From contig NZ_LMGY01000016.1 of assembly GCF_001427585.1 (NCBI RefSeq), positions 62,252-126,251 of the forward strand: DNA of 64,000 nucleotides, read 5' to 3'. Shown piece by piece: positions 38,139 through 46,571 of the stretch. Both the position numbers and the translations under genes were made by a program. Below the pieces are notes generated by a model, which ran no database searches, was not told the origin of the DNA, and worked only from the letters and a program-made list of their open reading frames with translations. Position 1 is the stretch's first letter; each line of letters opens with the position of its first letter. Origin of the DNA: Pseudoxanthomonas sp. Root630 (lineage in GTDB: Bacteria > Pseudomonadota > Gammaproteobacteria > Xanthomonadales > Xanthomonadaceae).

Positions 38139-39539
38139 TCACTCGAAGCTGCCCACCGAATCGTGGGCGAGGTTGTCGAAGCGCGTGTACTCGCCGAAGA
38201 ACCGCAGCTTGCAGGAACCCGTCGGGCCCGAACGCTGCTTGCCGATGATGATCTCGGCCAGGCCTTTGTCCGGCGAGGTTTCCTTGTTGTAGTAGTCGTC
38301 GCGGTAGATGAAGACGATCATGTCCGCGTCCTGCTCGATGGCGCCGGATTCGCGAAGGTCGGCCATCACCGGGCGCTTGTCGGTGCGCGTTTCCAGCGAG
38401 CGGTTGAGCTGCGACAGCGCGAGTACCGGCACGTTGAGCTCTTTCGCGAGTCCTTTCAGCGAGCGCGAGATTTCCGAGATCTCGGTGGCGCGGTTCTCGC
38501 TGTTGCCCGGCACCGACATCAGCTGCAGGTAGTCGATGACGATCAGGCCCAGGTCGTGCTCGCGTTTCAGGCGGCGCGCCTTCGAGCGCAGCACGTCCGG
38601 CGACAGGCCGGGCGTATCGTCGATGAAGACCTTGGCCTGGTCCTTGAGGATGCGGATGGCGCTGGTCACGCGGCTCCAGTCCTCGTCTTCCAGCGAACCG
38701 GTGCGCAGCCGCGTGGCGTTGATGCGGCCGACCGAAGAGATCAGTCGCATGGCCAGCTGGCCCGCCGACATTTCCATCGAGAACACCGCCACGGCCTTCT
38801 TCGACTTGATGGCGGCGTATTCGGCGATGTTCAACGCGAACGTGGTCTTGCCCATGGCGGGACGGGCCGCCAGGATCACCAGGTCGGTGGGCTGCAGGCC
38901 CGCGGTCATCATGTCGAACTCGGTGTAGCCCGTGGGCAGACCGGTCACGGTGCCGCCGCTCTCCGAACGGATGCGCAGGACCTCGAAGGCGTCCTTCAAC
39001 GCATCGTTCATCGCCACGAAGTCGGTGCGGCCGCGGGCGCCCTGCTCGGCGATGGCGAACACCTTCTGCTCGGCGATCGCCAGCATCTCGTCGCTTTCCT
39101 TGCCCTCGGGCTGGAACGCGTCGTTGACGATGTCGGTGCCCACTTCGATCAGCTGGCGCATCACCGCCTTGTCGCGCACGATCTCGGCGTAGGCGGTGAT
39201 GTTGGCGGCGGATGGCGTGGTACTGGCCAGTTCGACCAGATAGGCGCCGCCGGCCACCAGGTCCATCTGGCCCTGGGATTCGAACCACTCGCCCAGGGTC
39301 ACGGCGTCGAACGGCCGGCTCCGCTCGGCCAGTTCCGCGATCGCACGGTAGATCAGCTGGTGGTCGCGACGGTAGAAGTCGTTGGCCGTGAGCTTGTCGT
39401 TGATGCGGTCGTAGGCTTCCGGCGCGAGCATGAGTCCGCCCAGCACCGCCTGCTCCGCCTCGGTGGAGTGCGGCGGCACGCGGAGTTGTTCGATGCGCGA
39501 ATCGTGGGGATCCTGGCGGAAACCGGTGCGTGCGGACAT
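38139..39539 (-). CDS. dnaB: Replicative DNA helicase DnaB
   Basis: Hexameric 5'-3' helicase of the replication fork. 466 aa, full length. The N-terminal domain (VPPHSTEAEQAVLGGLML) leads to the RecA-like motor with Walker A ARPAMGKTTFALN near residue 215, Walker B LIVIDYLQLM near 320, SQLNRSLE and DLRESGAIEQDADMI. No intein is present. The start at 39539 (MSARTGFRQDP) has GGAG upstream. A perfect DnaA box lies 94 bp upstream of the ATG. The rplI terminator separates it from the ribosomal protein genes. Confidence 0.98.
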   Translation of the reverse strand: MSARTGFRQDPHDSRIEQLRVPPHSTEAEQAVLGGLMLAPEAYDRINDKLTANDFYRRDHQLIYRAIAELAERSRPFDAVTLGEWFESQGQMDLVAGGAYLVELASTTPSAANITAYAEIVRDKAVMRQLIEVGTDIVNDAFQPEGKESDEMLAIAEQKVFAIAEQGARGRTDFVAMNDALKDAFEVLRIRSESGGTVTGLPTGYTEFDMMTAGLQPTDLVILAARPAMGKTTFALNIAEYAAIKSKKAVAVFSMEMSAGQLAMRLISSVGRINATRLRTGSLEDEDWSRVTSAIRILKDQAKVFIDDTPGLSPDVLRSKARRLKREHDLGLIVIDYLQLMSVPGNSENRATEISEISRSLKGLAKELNVPVLALSQLNRSLETRTDKRPVMADLRESGAIEQDADMIVFIYRDDYYNKETSPDKGLAEIIIGKQRSGPTGSCKLRFFGEYTRFDNLAHDSVGSFE

Positions 39540-39632
39540 GGGCGGTGCAAGCTCCTGCGGCGCATGCGGGGCGAAGGCCCGCACGGCCGGACATGGTAGG
39601 CAGTCCATGCCCAAGGGTGTTGCAGATAAGTA

Positions 39633-39641
39633 TGTGGATAA
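39633..39641 (-). promoter_or_regulatory. Perfect DnaA box upstream of dnaB
   Basis: TTATCCACA reads on the minus strand, an exact match to the strong DnaA box. It lies 94 bp upstream of the dnaB ATG, in the dnaB promoter region. A single box does not make an origin but could let DnaA control helicase gene expression. Confidence 0.6.
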
Positions 39642-39687
39642 CCGGTGGGCATCTCAGCGCCTGCGACGGACCGGCCCCGGAAACAGA

Positions 39688-39709
39688 ACGGGCGCCTTGC
39701 GGCGCCCGT
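39688..39709 (-). terminator. Terminator of rpsF-rpsR-rplI
   Basis: A perfect 9-bp stem (ACGGGCGCC and GGCGCCCGT with loop TTGC on the plus strand) is followed on the minus strand by TCTGTTT. It lies 32 bp after the rplI stop. Confidence 0.75.
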
Positions 39710-39741
39710 CTGTCGGCATCACGGAATGATGCGCGGGTGGA

Positions 39742-40191
39742 TCAGGCTTCCGCCTGGACCACGACCTTGACGGTCGTCTGCACGTCGGCGTGCAGCTTCA
39801 CGACGATCTCGTACTCGCCGATGTTGCGCAGCGCGCCTTCGCCCATGATGACCTCGCTCTTCTCGAGCGGCAGGCCGGCGGCGGTGAAGGCGTCGGCGAT
39901 GTCGCGCGGGCCGACCGAGCCGAACAGCTTGCCTTCGGTCGCGGCGTTGGCGGTGATCGTGACGCTCGCGCCTTCCAGCTTGGCGGCGCGGGCTTCCGCG
40001 TCGTCATGCACGGACTTGGCCTTGGCTTCGTACTCGGCGCGCTTGGCTTCGAACTCGGCGACGTTGGCGGCGGTGGCCGGCACGGCCTTGCCCTGCGGCA
40101 CCAGGTAGTTGCGGCCGTAGCCCGGCTTCACGTTGACCTTGTCGCCCAGGACGCCCAGGTTGGTCACTTTCTGCAGAAGAATCAGTTCCAT
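39742..40191 (-). CDS. rplI: 50S ribosomal protein L9
   Basis: Large-subunit protein that binds 23S rRNA near L1 and helps keep reading frame. 149 aa, normal. N-terminal domain [19 protein letters not shown] with the GYGRNYLVP motif, long connecting helix ([16 protein letters not shown]) and C-terminal domain ([15 protein letters not shown]). It follows rpsR by 98 bp, with an intrinsic terminator-like hairpin in that gap. Confidence 0.98.
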   Translation of the reverse strand: MELILLQKVTNLGVLGDKVNVKPGYGRNYLVPQGKAVPATAANVAEFEAKRAEYEAKAKSVHDDAEARAAKLEGASVTITANAATEGKLFGSVGPRDIADAFTAAGLPLEKSEVIMGEGALRNIGEYEIVVKLHADVQTTVKVVVQAEA

Positions 40192-40263
40192 CGTATTGCT
40201 CCGTATTCGTTAGCAGGCGGGGCCTGCAGCGATTGGCTGTCCGAATGACAGTGGGAAGAAAGA

Positions 40264-40283
40264 ACCTCCCCATGCGGGGAGGT
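40264..40283 (-). terminator. Terminator-like attenuator between rpsR and rplI
   Basis: ACCTCCCC (40264-40271) and GGGGAGGT (40276-40283) form an 8-bp stem with a 4-nt loop. On the minus strand the stem is followed by TCTTTCTTCCC. It sits inside an operon usually read through to rplI, so partial termination is likely. Confidence 0.65.
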
Positions 40284-40289
40284 CCTGGA

Positions 40290-40520
40290 TTACACGTCGT
40301 GGTTGTCCGTGTACGGGATCAGCGCCAGGAAACGGGCGCGCTTGACCGCGGCGGACAGCTGACGCTGGTAACGGGACTTGGTGCCGGTGACGCGGCTCGG
40401 CACGATCTTGCCGTTCTCGGTCAGGTACTGGCGCAGGGTGTTGAGATCCTTGTAGTCGATCTCTTTCACGCCCTCGGCGGTGAACTTGCAGAACTTGCGG
40501 CGACGGAAGAACTTGGACAT
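40290..40520 (-). CDS. rpsR: 30S ribosomal protein S18
   Basis: Small-subunit protein that pairs with S6 on the platform. 76 aa. The sequence [18 protein letters not shown] and the core ITGT-like [20 protein letters not shown] are typical. It lies 11 bp after rpsF with no priB between them, unlike enterobacteria. Confidence 0.98.
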   Translation of the reverse strand: MSKFFRRRKFCKFTAEGVKEIDYKDLNTLRQYLTENGKIVPSRVTGTKSRYQRQLSAAVKRARFLALIPYTDNHDV

Positions 40521-40531
40521 GGGTGGGCTCC

Positions 40532-40960
40532 TTAGGCGGCTTCGGCGTTGTCGGATTCGGTCGAAGCGGCGTTGCCGCCCTCGCCTTCATCGTCGTCACG
40601 GCGACGACGCTCGCCACGCTCGGGCTTGTCGCCCTTCTCGTCCTTGTTCTTCATGATCAGCGACTGCTCGGTATCCGGGCCATCACGCTTGATGACCAGG
40701 TTGCGCAGCACCGCATCGTTGAAACGGAAGCTCTCGACCAGCTCGTTCAGCACGGCCTGGTCGGCCTCGATGTTGAGCAGCACGTAGTGGGCCTTCACCA
40801 GGTTCTGGATCGGGTAGGCCAGCTGACGGCGGCCCCAGTCTTCCAGACGGTGGATCGTACCGTTGCCGCCCTCGATCAGCGCCTTGTAGCGCTCGATCAT
40901 GGCCGGCACCTGCTCGCTCTGGTCCGGGTGGACCAGGAACACGACTTCATAGTGACGCAT
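40532..40960 (-). CDS. rpsF: 30S ribosomal protein S6
   Basis: Small-subunit protein that binds S18 and 16S rRNA. 142 aa; the core ([18 protein letters not shown] to about residue 100) is standard. It is followed by a long charged tail ([20 protein letters not shown] and an acidic end), as in relatives. AAAGG lies upstream of the ATG at 40960. A promoter at 41086-41114 gives a leader of about 120 nt, long enough for the S6:S18 autoregulatory structure known in other bacteria. Confidence 0.98.
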   Translation of the reverse strand: MRHYEVVFLVHPDQSEQVPAMIERYKALIEGGNGTIHRLEDWGRRQLAYPIQNLVKAHYVLLNIEADQAVLNELVESFRFNDAVLRNLVIKRDGPDTEQSLIMKNKDEKGDKPERGERRRRDDDEGEGGNAASTESDNAEAA

Positions 40961-41085
40961 CGTTTTGTACCTTTCGGATGTGGGCCCGGCGGGAGAAACC
41001 CCGTGGGCGAAACAGCCCCCCGACGACCGGAACGGACGCGGTGGGGCGAGGACCCTGACGCCTGACAGGCGGCCGGGAGCAGGAA

Positions 41086-41114
41086 AGTATGGCAGGTCAG
41101 TCACTTAGGGGCAA
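41086..41114 (-). promoter_or_regulatory. Promoter of rpsF-rpsR-rplI
   Basis: On the minus strand TTGCCC (41114-41109), 17 nt, CATACT (41091-41086). The predicted start is about 119 nt upstream of the rpsF ATG. The leader between is GC-rich with several possible stems, a candidate S6:S18-binding leader not resolved here. Confidence 0.55.
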
Positions 41115-41135
41115 GTCGTGCCCCCGGGATGCGAC

Positions 41136-41474
41136 TCAGGCGGCGTCGGCCGCCGTGGTGAAGCTCTCGCCGCAGCCGCACTCGGCGGACGCATTGGGGT
41201 TGCGGAAGGTGAACGTCTCCGACAGCCCCTGCTTGGCGAAGTCGATCTCGGTCCCGTCCACCAGGGCGAGGCTTGCGGCGTCGACGTAGATACGGACGCC
41301 CTCGAAATCGAAGACCGTGTCGCCCTCCCGCTGGTCCCGGGCCAGGTCGGCCACGTGACCCCAGCCGGAGCAGCCGGTGCGGGTCACCCCGAAGCGCAGG
41401 CCCAACGCACCCGGCGTCTGCTCGACGAAACGCTGCACGCGTTCGAGTGCGACCGGGGTGAGGGTGATGGCCAT
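41136..41474 (-). CDS. iscA: IscA-type iron-sulfur cluster carrier
   Basis: A-type carrier that receives Fe-S clusters and passes them to target enzymes. 112 aa. The three cluster ligands are at Cys35 (TRTGCSGWG), Cys99 and Cys101 (ECGCGESF), the positions of E. coli IscA. The region LVDGTEIDFAKQGLSETF is closer to IscA than to ErpA, although a stand-alone gene like this can play the ErpA role. No other isc/suf gene is nearby. A TATAAT -10 lies 25 bp upstream and AGGAG precedes the ATG. Divergent from asnS. Confidence 0.92.
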   Translation of the reverse strand: MAITLTPVALERVQRFVEQTPGALGLRFGVTRTGCSGWGHVADLARDQREGDTVFDFEGVRIYVDAASLALVDGTEIDFAKQGLSETFTFRNPNASAECGCGESFTTAADAA

Positions 41475-41498
41475 GGGAAGCTCCTGTGCGACGGGACG

Positions 41499-41504
41499 AT
41501 TATA
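41499..41504 (-). promoter_or_regulatory. Consensus -10 box of iscA
   Basis: TATAAT on the minus strand, 25 bp upstream of the iscA ATG with AGGAG in between. No clear -35 hexamer at the right distance, so an activator may be needed. Confidence 0.5.
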
Positions 41505-41534
41505 GCCGCGGGTGCGCCGTCGGCCGCGCGGCTC

Positions 41535-41563
41535 TTGCTAAACTCCGCGTTCCATTAATAAGA
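41535..41563 (+). promoter_or_regulatory. Candidate asnS promoter
   Basis: TTGCTA (41535-41540) with ATAAGA (41558-41563) at 17 nt, or TAATAA (41556-41561) at 15 nt. It lies 22 bp upstream of the asnS ATG, with the Shine-Dalgarno AAGGA in between. Confidence 0.45.
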
Positions 41564-41585
41564 CTGTTACCGAAGGATTCAAGCC

Positions 41586-42986
41586 ATGACGGTGGTAAGC
41601 GTCGAACATGCGCTGGCGGGCAAGCTCCCGGCCGGCGGCGAGGTCACGGTGCGCGGCTGGGTGCGCACGCGGCGCGACTCCAAGGCGGGCCTGTCCTTCG
41701 TCAACGTCAGCGACGGCTCGTGCTTCGCCCCGATCCAGGTGGTGGCGCCCGATTCCCTGTCCAACTACGAATCCGAGATCAAGCACCTGACCTCCGGTTG
41801 CGCCGTCGTCGCCACCGGCACGCTGGTCGCCTCGCAGGGCCAGGGCCAGAGTTTCGAGATCCAGGCCTCGTCCATCGAGGTGGTGGGCTGGGTGGAGGAT
41901 CCCCTCACCTACCCGATGCAGCCCAAGCAGCACTCGCTGGAATACCTGCGCGAGTTCGCCCACCTGCGCCCGCGCACCAACCTGTTCGGTGCGGTCACCC
42001 GCATTCGCAATTCGCTGGCGCAGGCCGTGCACCGGTTCTTCCACGAGAACGGCTACTTCTGGATCAGCACGCCGATCATCACCACGTCCGACGCCGAAGG
42101 CGCCGGCCAGATGTTCCGCGTATCCACGCTCGACCTGGTCAACCTGCCGCGCGACAAGGCAGGTGCCGTGGATTTCTCGCGCGACTTCTTCGGCAAGGAA
42201 ACCTTCCTGACCGTGTCCGGCCAGCTCAATGCCGAGGCGTACGCGCTGGCCATGAGCAAGGTCTACACCTTCGGCCCGACCTTCCGCGCCGAGAACAGCA
42301 ACACCACGCGCCACCTGGCCGAATTCTGGATGATCGAGCCGGAAGTCGCGTTCAACGACCTGGCGGCCAACGCGCAGCTGGCCGAGGATTTCCTGAAGTA
42401 CCTGTTCCGTGCCGTGCTCAGCGAGCGCGCCGACGACCTGGCCTTCATCGCCGAGCGCGTGGAACCGACCGCACTGACCCGCCTGGAAGCCTTCGTCAAC
42501 TCGCCGTTCGAGCGCATCGACTACACCGATGCGATCTCGCTGCTGCAGAAGTCGGGGCAGAAGTTCGAGTTCCCGGTCGAGTGGGGCCTGGACCTGCAGA
42601 CCGAACACGAGCGCTGGCTGACCGAGCAGCACGTCGGCCGTCCGGTGGTGGTGACGAACTACCCTGAACACTTCAAGGCCTTCTACATGCGCCTGAACGA
42701 CGACGGCAAGACCGTCGCGGCGATGGACGTGCTGGCGCCGGGCATCGGTGAGATCATCGGCGGCAGCCAGCGCGAAGAGCGCCTGGACATCCTGGATGCG
42801 CGCATGGCGCAGTTCGGGCTGGATCCGGCGCACTACGGCTGGTACCGCGACTTCCGCCGTTACGGCTCGGTGCCGCATGCCGGCTTCGGCCTGGGCTTCG
42901 AGCGACTGGTGGTGTACGTGTGCGGGTTGAGCAACATCCGGGACGCCATCGCCTACCCGCGTGCGCCCGGTAACGCGGAGTTCTGA
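41586..42986 (+). CDS. asnS: Asparaginyl-tRNA synthetase
   Basis: Class II synthetase that charges tRNA-Asn. 466 aa, normal. The N-terminal OB-fold anticodon-binding domain ([20 protein letters not shown]) is followed by the catalytic domain: motif 1 around [16 protein letters not shown], motif 2 [21 protein letters not shown] and motif 3 [19 protein letters not shown] precedes the ATG. The next gene starts in a TGATG overlap with its stop. Confidence 0.98.
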   Translation: MTVVSVEHALAGKLPAGGEVTVRGWVRTRRDSKAGLSFVNVSDGSCFAPIQVVAPDSLSNYESEIKHLTSGCAVVATGTLVASQGQGQSFEIQASSIEVVGWVEDPLTYPMQPKQHSLEYLREFAHLRPRTNLFGAVTRIRNSLAQAVHRFFHENGYFWISTPIITTSDAEGAGQMFRVSTLDLVNLPRDKAGAVDFSRDFFGKETFLTVSGQLNAEAYALAMSKVYTFGPTFRAENSNTTRHLAEFWMIEPEVAFNDLAANAQLAEDFLKYLFRAVLSERADDLAFIAERVEPTALTRLEAFVNSPFERIDYTDAISLLQKSGQKFEFPVEWGLDLQTEHERWLTEQHVGRPVVVTNYPEHFKAFYMRLNDDGKTVAAMDVLAPGIGEIIGGSQREERLDILDARMAQFGLDPAHYGWYRDFRRYGSVPHAGFGLGFERLVVYVCGLSNIRDAIAYPRAPGNAEF

Positions 42987-43291
42987 TGATCCTGTTCTTC
43001 GCCCTCTGCTTCGTCGGCGTGGCGATCGCCGGGTTCTGCGCGTTCGTCATCTTCTGGCCGCTGACGCTGGTGCATGTCCGCGACCGCCACGGCGCGCTCG
43101 GCGCCCAATGGGGCGAAGGCGCTTTCCTGAAGCCCGTCGCCCTGCGCTGGCTGCTGGGCGGCGGCTACCGCGCGATTCCGGACCCGTCGCTGTCGGGCCT
43201 GGCCACGCCGGCGCGGATCTCGCTCTGCGTGATCCTGTTCGGCATCACGATGGCCGGCCTGCTGGCCCTGTGGGCCGAGGCATTCGCATGA
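42986..43291 (+). CDS. Small two-helix membrane protein
   Basis: 101-aa protein not assigned to a family. Two hydrophobic helices are clear: about residues 2-27 (LFFALCFVGVAIAGFCAFVI) and 77-96 (ISLCVILFGITMAGLLALWA), joined by a polar loop. Its ATG overlaps the asnS stop by 1 bp and its stop overlaps the next gene by 4 bp, so it is translationally coupled on both sides. Likely an inner-membrane protein of unknown role. Confidence 0.75.
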   Translation: MILFFALCFVGVAIAGFCAFVIFWPLTLVHVRDRHGALGAQWGEGAFLKPVALRWLLGGGYRAIPDPSLSGLATPARISLCVILFGITMAGLLALWAEAFA

Positions 43292-43596
43292 ATCCGTTCC
43301 TCCGCGAAGACTGGTACCTCGCCTCGCTCGGCCGCACCCTGATCTGGGCGCGCCTGCGTGTGCTGGAGGCAGGCACGGCCGAAGTGCTGGACAGCGACGG
43401 CAATACCCTGCCCTACGACAGCGAGGACAGTGCACGCGCAGCCCTGTTCGACGCGGAGTTCGTGGCCTTCGACGGCCTGGATGAAGACGACGCGCTGGCA
43501 CGCGGCTTCGCCCTGACCGACGTGATGCCGCCACAGGGCGAGGAAGACACCGCGCTGATTCCCCAGATGGTGCGGTCGCTGGGCGGACGCGCCTGA
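43288..43596 (+). CDS. Small acidic cytoplasmic protein
   Basis: 102-aa protein not recognised. It is acidic, without signal or membrane segment. The N-terminus MNPFLREDWYLASLGRTLIW and a run of Asp/Glu near residues 60-70 (FDGLDEDDALARGF) stand out. It starts in an ATGA overlap with the two-helix membrane protein gene, so the two probably work together. Confidence 0.7.
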   Translation: MNPFLREDWYLASLGRTLIWARLRVLEAGTAEVLDSDGNTLPYDSEDSARAALFDAEFVAFDGLDEDDALARGFALTDVMPPQGEEDTALIPQMVRSLGGRA

Positions 43597-43603
43597 CACC
43601 CGC

Positions 43604-44233
43604 GTGTACACCCCCCGCGCCTTCGCCGAAGCTGACCTCGCCGGGCTCGACGGGCTGATCGCCCGCGATGCGTTCATCACCTTGGTCACCGTCGCAGACG
43701 GGCTGCCCTTCGTGAGCCACCTGCCCGTGCTGTATGCGCGGGATGGGGAACGCATCGTCGTGGAAGGCCACTGGGCCCGGCCGAACCCCCAGGCACGCCA
43801 TGCCGGCCCCGCCCTGGTCATCGTCCACGGCCCCCACGCCTACGTGTCGCCTGGCTGGTATGCGGACAAGGAAGCAGCGGCACGCGTCCCGACCTGGAAT
43901 TACGCGGTGGCGCACCTGCACGGCACACTGGAAACCACCGACGACACCGCGCAACTCGCCTCGATCGTCGACCGCCTCAGCCAGGTGAACGAGGCGCATG
44001 TTGGCAACGACTGGCGCTTCGAGCATGACCGCGACGACCATGTGCGACAGCTGCGCGGCATCATCGGCTTCCGCTTCGTCGCCGAACGGATCGAACTGAA
44101 GTTCAAGCTCAACCAGAACCATCCGGCCGCGAATGTCGAAGGTGCCGCGGATGCGCTGCAGCGACTGGGCGGCGAGGACAACCTGCAGATCGCGGCACTG
44201 ATGCGCGATCGGCTCGCGCGCCGGACGGACTGA
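43604..44233 (+). CDS. PaiB-like FMN-binding protein
   Basis: 209-aa protein of the PaiB family (FMN-binding split barrel). Members were described as negative regulators of sporulation and protease genes in Bacillus; the biochemical role is unclear. Typical segments are MYTPRAFAEADLAGLDGLI, HLPVLYARDG, HGPHAYVSPGWYADK, VPTWNYAVAHLHG and the end KFKLNQNHPAANVEG. The start is GTG at 43604, 7 bp after the previous stop. Confidence 0.88.
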   Translation: MYTPRAFAEADLAGLDGLIARDAFITLVTVADGLPFVSHLPVLYARDGERIVVEGHWARPNPQARHAGPALVIVHGPHAYVSPGWYADKEAAARVPTWNYAVAHLHGTLETTDDTAQLASIVDRLSQVNEAHVGNDWRFEHDRDDHVRQLRGIIGFRFVAERIELKFKLNQNHPAANVEGAADALQRLGGEDNLQIAALMRDRLARRTD

Positions 44234-44303
44234 GCCCCAGCAACAGGGAGCACGCGCCCGGGCACCGGTACACTCGGCGAACTCTTCCTCCGGAACATCC
44301 CGC

Positions 44304-45092
44304 ATGGACCTGAACCTCGCCGGCCGACACGCGCTGGTCTGCGGCGCCTCCGAAGGCATCGGCCGCGCGGCCGCTGTCGAACTCGCGCTGCTCGGCGCGG
44401 ATGTCACCGTGCTGGCCCGTCGCGCCAGCGTGCTGGCCGACGTGGTGACCGCCCTGCCCATCGTCGTCGAGGGCCAACGGCACGGCGCGCTCGCGCAGGA
44501 TGTCGCCGATACCGCAGCGCTCGATGCCGCCATCCGCGCACTGGTCGCCGAACGTCCGGTACAGGTGCTGGTGAACAACACCGGCGGTCCTCCTGGGGGC
44601 AAGGCACTCGATGCCGGCACCGAGGACTATCTCGCCGCGTTCCAGCGCCACCTGCTGGCCAACCAGGTGCTGGCGCAGGCCGTGGCGCCCGGCATGCGGG
44701 CCGCCGGCTGGGGCCGGATCATCAACGTGGTCTCGACCTCGGTGAAGGAACCGATCGCCAACCTCGGCGTGTCCAACACCATCCGCGGCGCGGTGGCCAG
44801 CTGGGCCAAGACCCTGTCGAAGGAATTGGGGCCGGACGGCATCACCGTCAACAACGTGCTGCCGGGCTATACGCACACGCAACGGCTGGAGCAGATCCTG
44901 CGCGACCGGGTCCAGGCCACCGGCAAGGACGAGGCGGCCATCAGCGCCGCCATGCTGGCCAGCGTGCCCGTGGGCCGCTTCGCCGATGCGCACGAAGTCG
45001 CGGCCGCGATCGCCTTCCTCGCCACGCCGGCCGCGGCGTATGTCAACGGTGTCAGCCTGGCCGTCGATGGCGGCCGCATGCAGTCCCTCTGA
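44304..45092 (+). CDS. SDR-family protein lacking the catalytic Tyr-Lys pair
   Basis: 262-aa Rossmann-fold protein of the short-chain dehydrogenase/reductase family. The cofactor loop is VCGASEGIGRA and the structural motif is VNNTGGPPGG. Where active SDRs have YxxxK it has SNTIR (about residues 157-161), so Tyr and Lys are replaced. This matches an atypical SDR subgroup. It may bind NAD(P)H or act on a substrate in an unusual way. It stands 42 bp before the aldehyde dehydrogenase of the kynurenine cluster, so a role there is likely but unproven. Confidence 0.85.
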   Translation: MDLNLAGRHALVCGASEGIGRAAAVELALLGADVTVLARRASVLADVVTALPIVVEGQRHGALAQDVADTAALDAAIRALVAERPVQVLVNNTGGPPGGKALDAGTEDYLAAFQRHLLANQVLAQAVAPGMRAAGWGRIINVVSTSVKEPIANLGVSNTIRGAVASWAKTLSKELGPDGITVNNVLPGYTHTQRLEQILRDRVQATGKDEAAISAAMLASVPVGRFADAHEVAAAIAFLATPAAAYVNGVSLAVDGGRMQSL

Positions 45093-45134
45093 CGCCGCCC
45101 CGGGGGGCTTGCCAGCCGGGTTAAGCTAGTGGGC

Positions 45135-46556
45135 ATGGAACGCTACAGCCACTTCATCGATGGCGAACCGCGCACCGGAGGTGCCTGGCGTCCTGTCTTC
45201 GAGCCGGCCTCGGCCGAGGTCTATGCCGAGGTGGCCGACGGCAGCGAAAGCGATGTGCTGCAGGCCATCGATGCGGCGGAAACCGCTTTTCCGGCCTGGG
45301 CTTCCCTGCCGCCCAGCGCCCGTGCGCGCTGGCTGGAGCGCCTGGCCGATGCCCTGGAAGCCCGCCTGGACGCATTCGCTGCCGCGGAGTCGCGTGACGC
45401 TGGCAAGCCGCTGGCACTGGCGCGCGACATCGAGATTCCTCGCGCGATCGCCAATCTCCGCTTCTTCGCGCATGCGGCCACCCAGTTCGCCAGCGAATCG
45501 CACCATGGCGAAGCCGGGCTGAACTACACGCTGCGCACGCCGCTGGGCGTGGTCGCCGCGATATCGCCGTGGAACCTGCCGCTCTATCTCTTCACCTGGA
45601 AGATCGCGCCCGCGCTCGCTGCCGGCAACACCGTGGTCGCGAAACCGTCGGAGATCACGCCTGCGACCGCGACGATGCTGGGCGAACTCGCCGCGGAGAT
45701 CGGCCTGCCGCGTGGCGTGCTGAACATCGTGCACGGCACCGGCCCCGCCGTCGGCGAGCCGTTGGTCCTGCATCCGGCCGTCAAGGCGGTGTCGTTCACC
45801 GGCAGTACGGCGGTGGGCCGGCGCATCGCGGGACTCGCCGGACCGCACCTGAAGAAGGTCTCGCTGGAGCTCGGGGGCAAGAACGCCACCCTGGTGTTCG
45901 CCAATAGCGACTGGCGCGCCCATCTGGACACCCTGCTCCGCTCGGCGTTCCAGAATGCGGGTCAGATTTGCCTGTGCGGATCGCGCCTGCTCGTACAGCA
46001 GGCGATCTACGAGGAATTCCGCGAAGCACTGGTCGAACGTGCGCGCGCACTGCAGGCCGGGCCGCTGGACGATCCTGCCACGCGGCTCGGCGCGATGGTG
46101 TCGCAGGCGCATTTCGACAAGGTGCTGGGCTGCATCGCCCGTGCCCGCGTCGAAGGCGGTCGCGTGCTCACCGGCGGGCACGCGCTGGACCGGCCCGGCT
46201 GGTTCATCGCGCCGACGGTCATCGAGGGGCTGGGGCCCGAGGCCATCACCAACCGCGAGGAGATCTTCGGGCCGGTGGTGACGCTTCAGCCGTTCGAAGA
46301 CGAAGCCCATGCGCTCGCGCTGGCCAACGCCGGCGACTACGGCCTGGCCGCGACCGTCTGGACGCGCGACCTCGACCGCGCCCACCGCCTGGCCGCGCAG
46401 CTGCGCGCCGGCATCGTCTGGATCAACACCTGGATGACCCGCGACCTGCGCACGCCGTTCGGCGGCGCGGGCGCGTCCGGCCTGGGCCGCGAGGGCGGCC
46501 TGGAGGCCATGCGTTTCTTCACCGAACCCAAGAACGTCTGCGTGGCGTTGCGCTGA
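45135..46556 (+). CDS. Aldehyde dehydrogenase, probable 2-aminomuconate-6-semialdehyde dehydrogenase
   Basis: NAD-dependent ALDH of 473 aa. Catalytic Cys279 is in NAGQICLCG, general base Glu245 in VSLELGGKN, and Asn147 in ISPWNLPL. The NAD site shows FTGSTAVGRRI. The family also contains 2-hydroxymuconate-semialdehyde dehydrogenases. Its place with 3-hydroxyanthranilate dioxygenase and ACMS decarboxylase points to oxidation of 2-aminomuconate semialdehyde to 2-aminomuconate. The specific substrate is inferred from context. The ATG at 45135 is preferred over a GTG 6 bp earlier. Confidence 0.87.
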   Translation: MERYSHFIDGEPRTGGAWRPVFEPASAEVYAEVADGSESDVLQAIDAAETAFPAWASLPPSARARWLERLADALEARLDAFAAAESRDAGKPLALARDIEIPRAIANLRFFAHAATQFASESHHGEAGLNYTLRTPLGVVAAISPWNLPLYLFTWKIAPALAAGNTVVAKPSEITPATATMLGELAAEIGLPRGVLNIVHGTGPAVGEPLVLHPAVKAVSFTGSTAVGRRIAGLAGPHLKKVSLELGGKNATLVFANSDWRAHLDTLLRSAFQNAGQICLCGSRLLVQQAIYEEFREALVERARALQAGPLDDPATRLGAMVSQAHFDKVLGCIARARVEGGRVLTGGHALDRPGWFIAPTVIEGLGPEAITNREEIFGPVVTLQPFEDEAHALALANAGDYGLAATVWTRDLDRAHRLAAQLRAGIVWINTWMTRDLRTPFGGAGASGLGREGGLEAMRFFTEPKNVCVALR

Positions 46557-46571
46557 GGACGAACCAAGCGA

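Noticed and set aside
39600-39700. Replication origin near dnaB
   Set aside because: Only one DnaA box was seen, and there is no dnaA, dnaN or AT-rich unwinding region.
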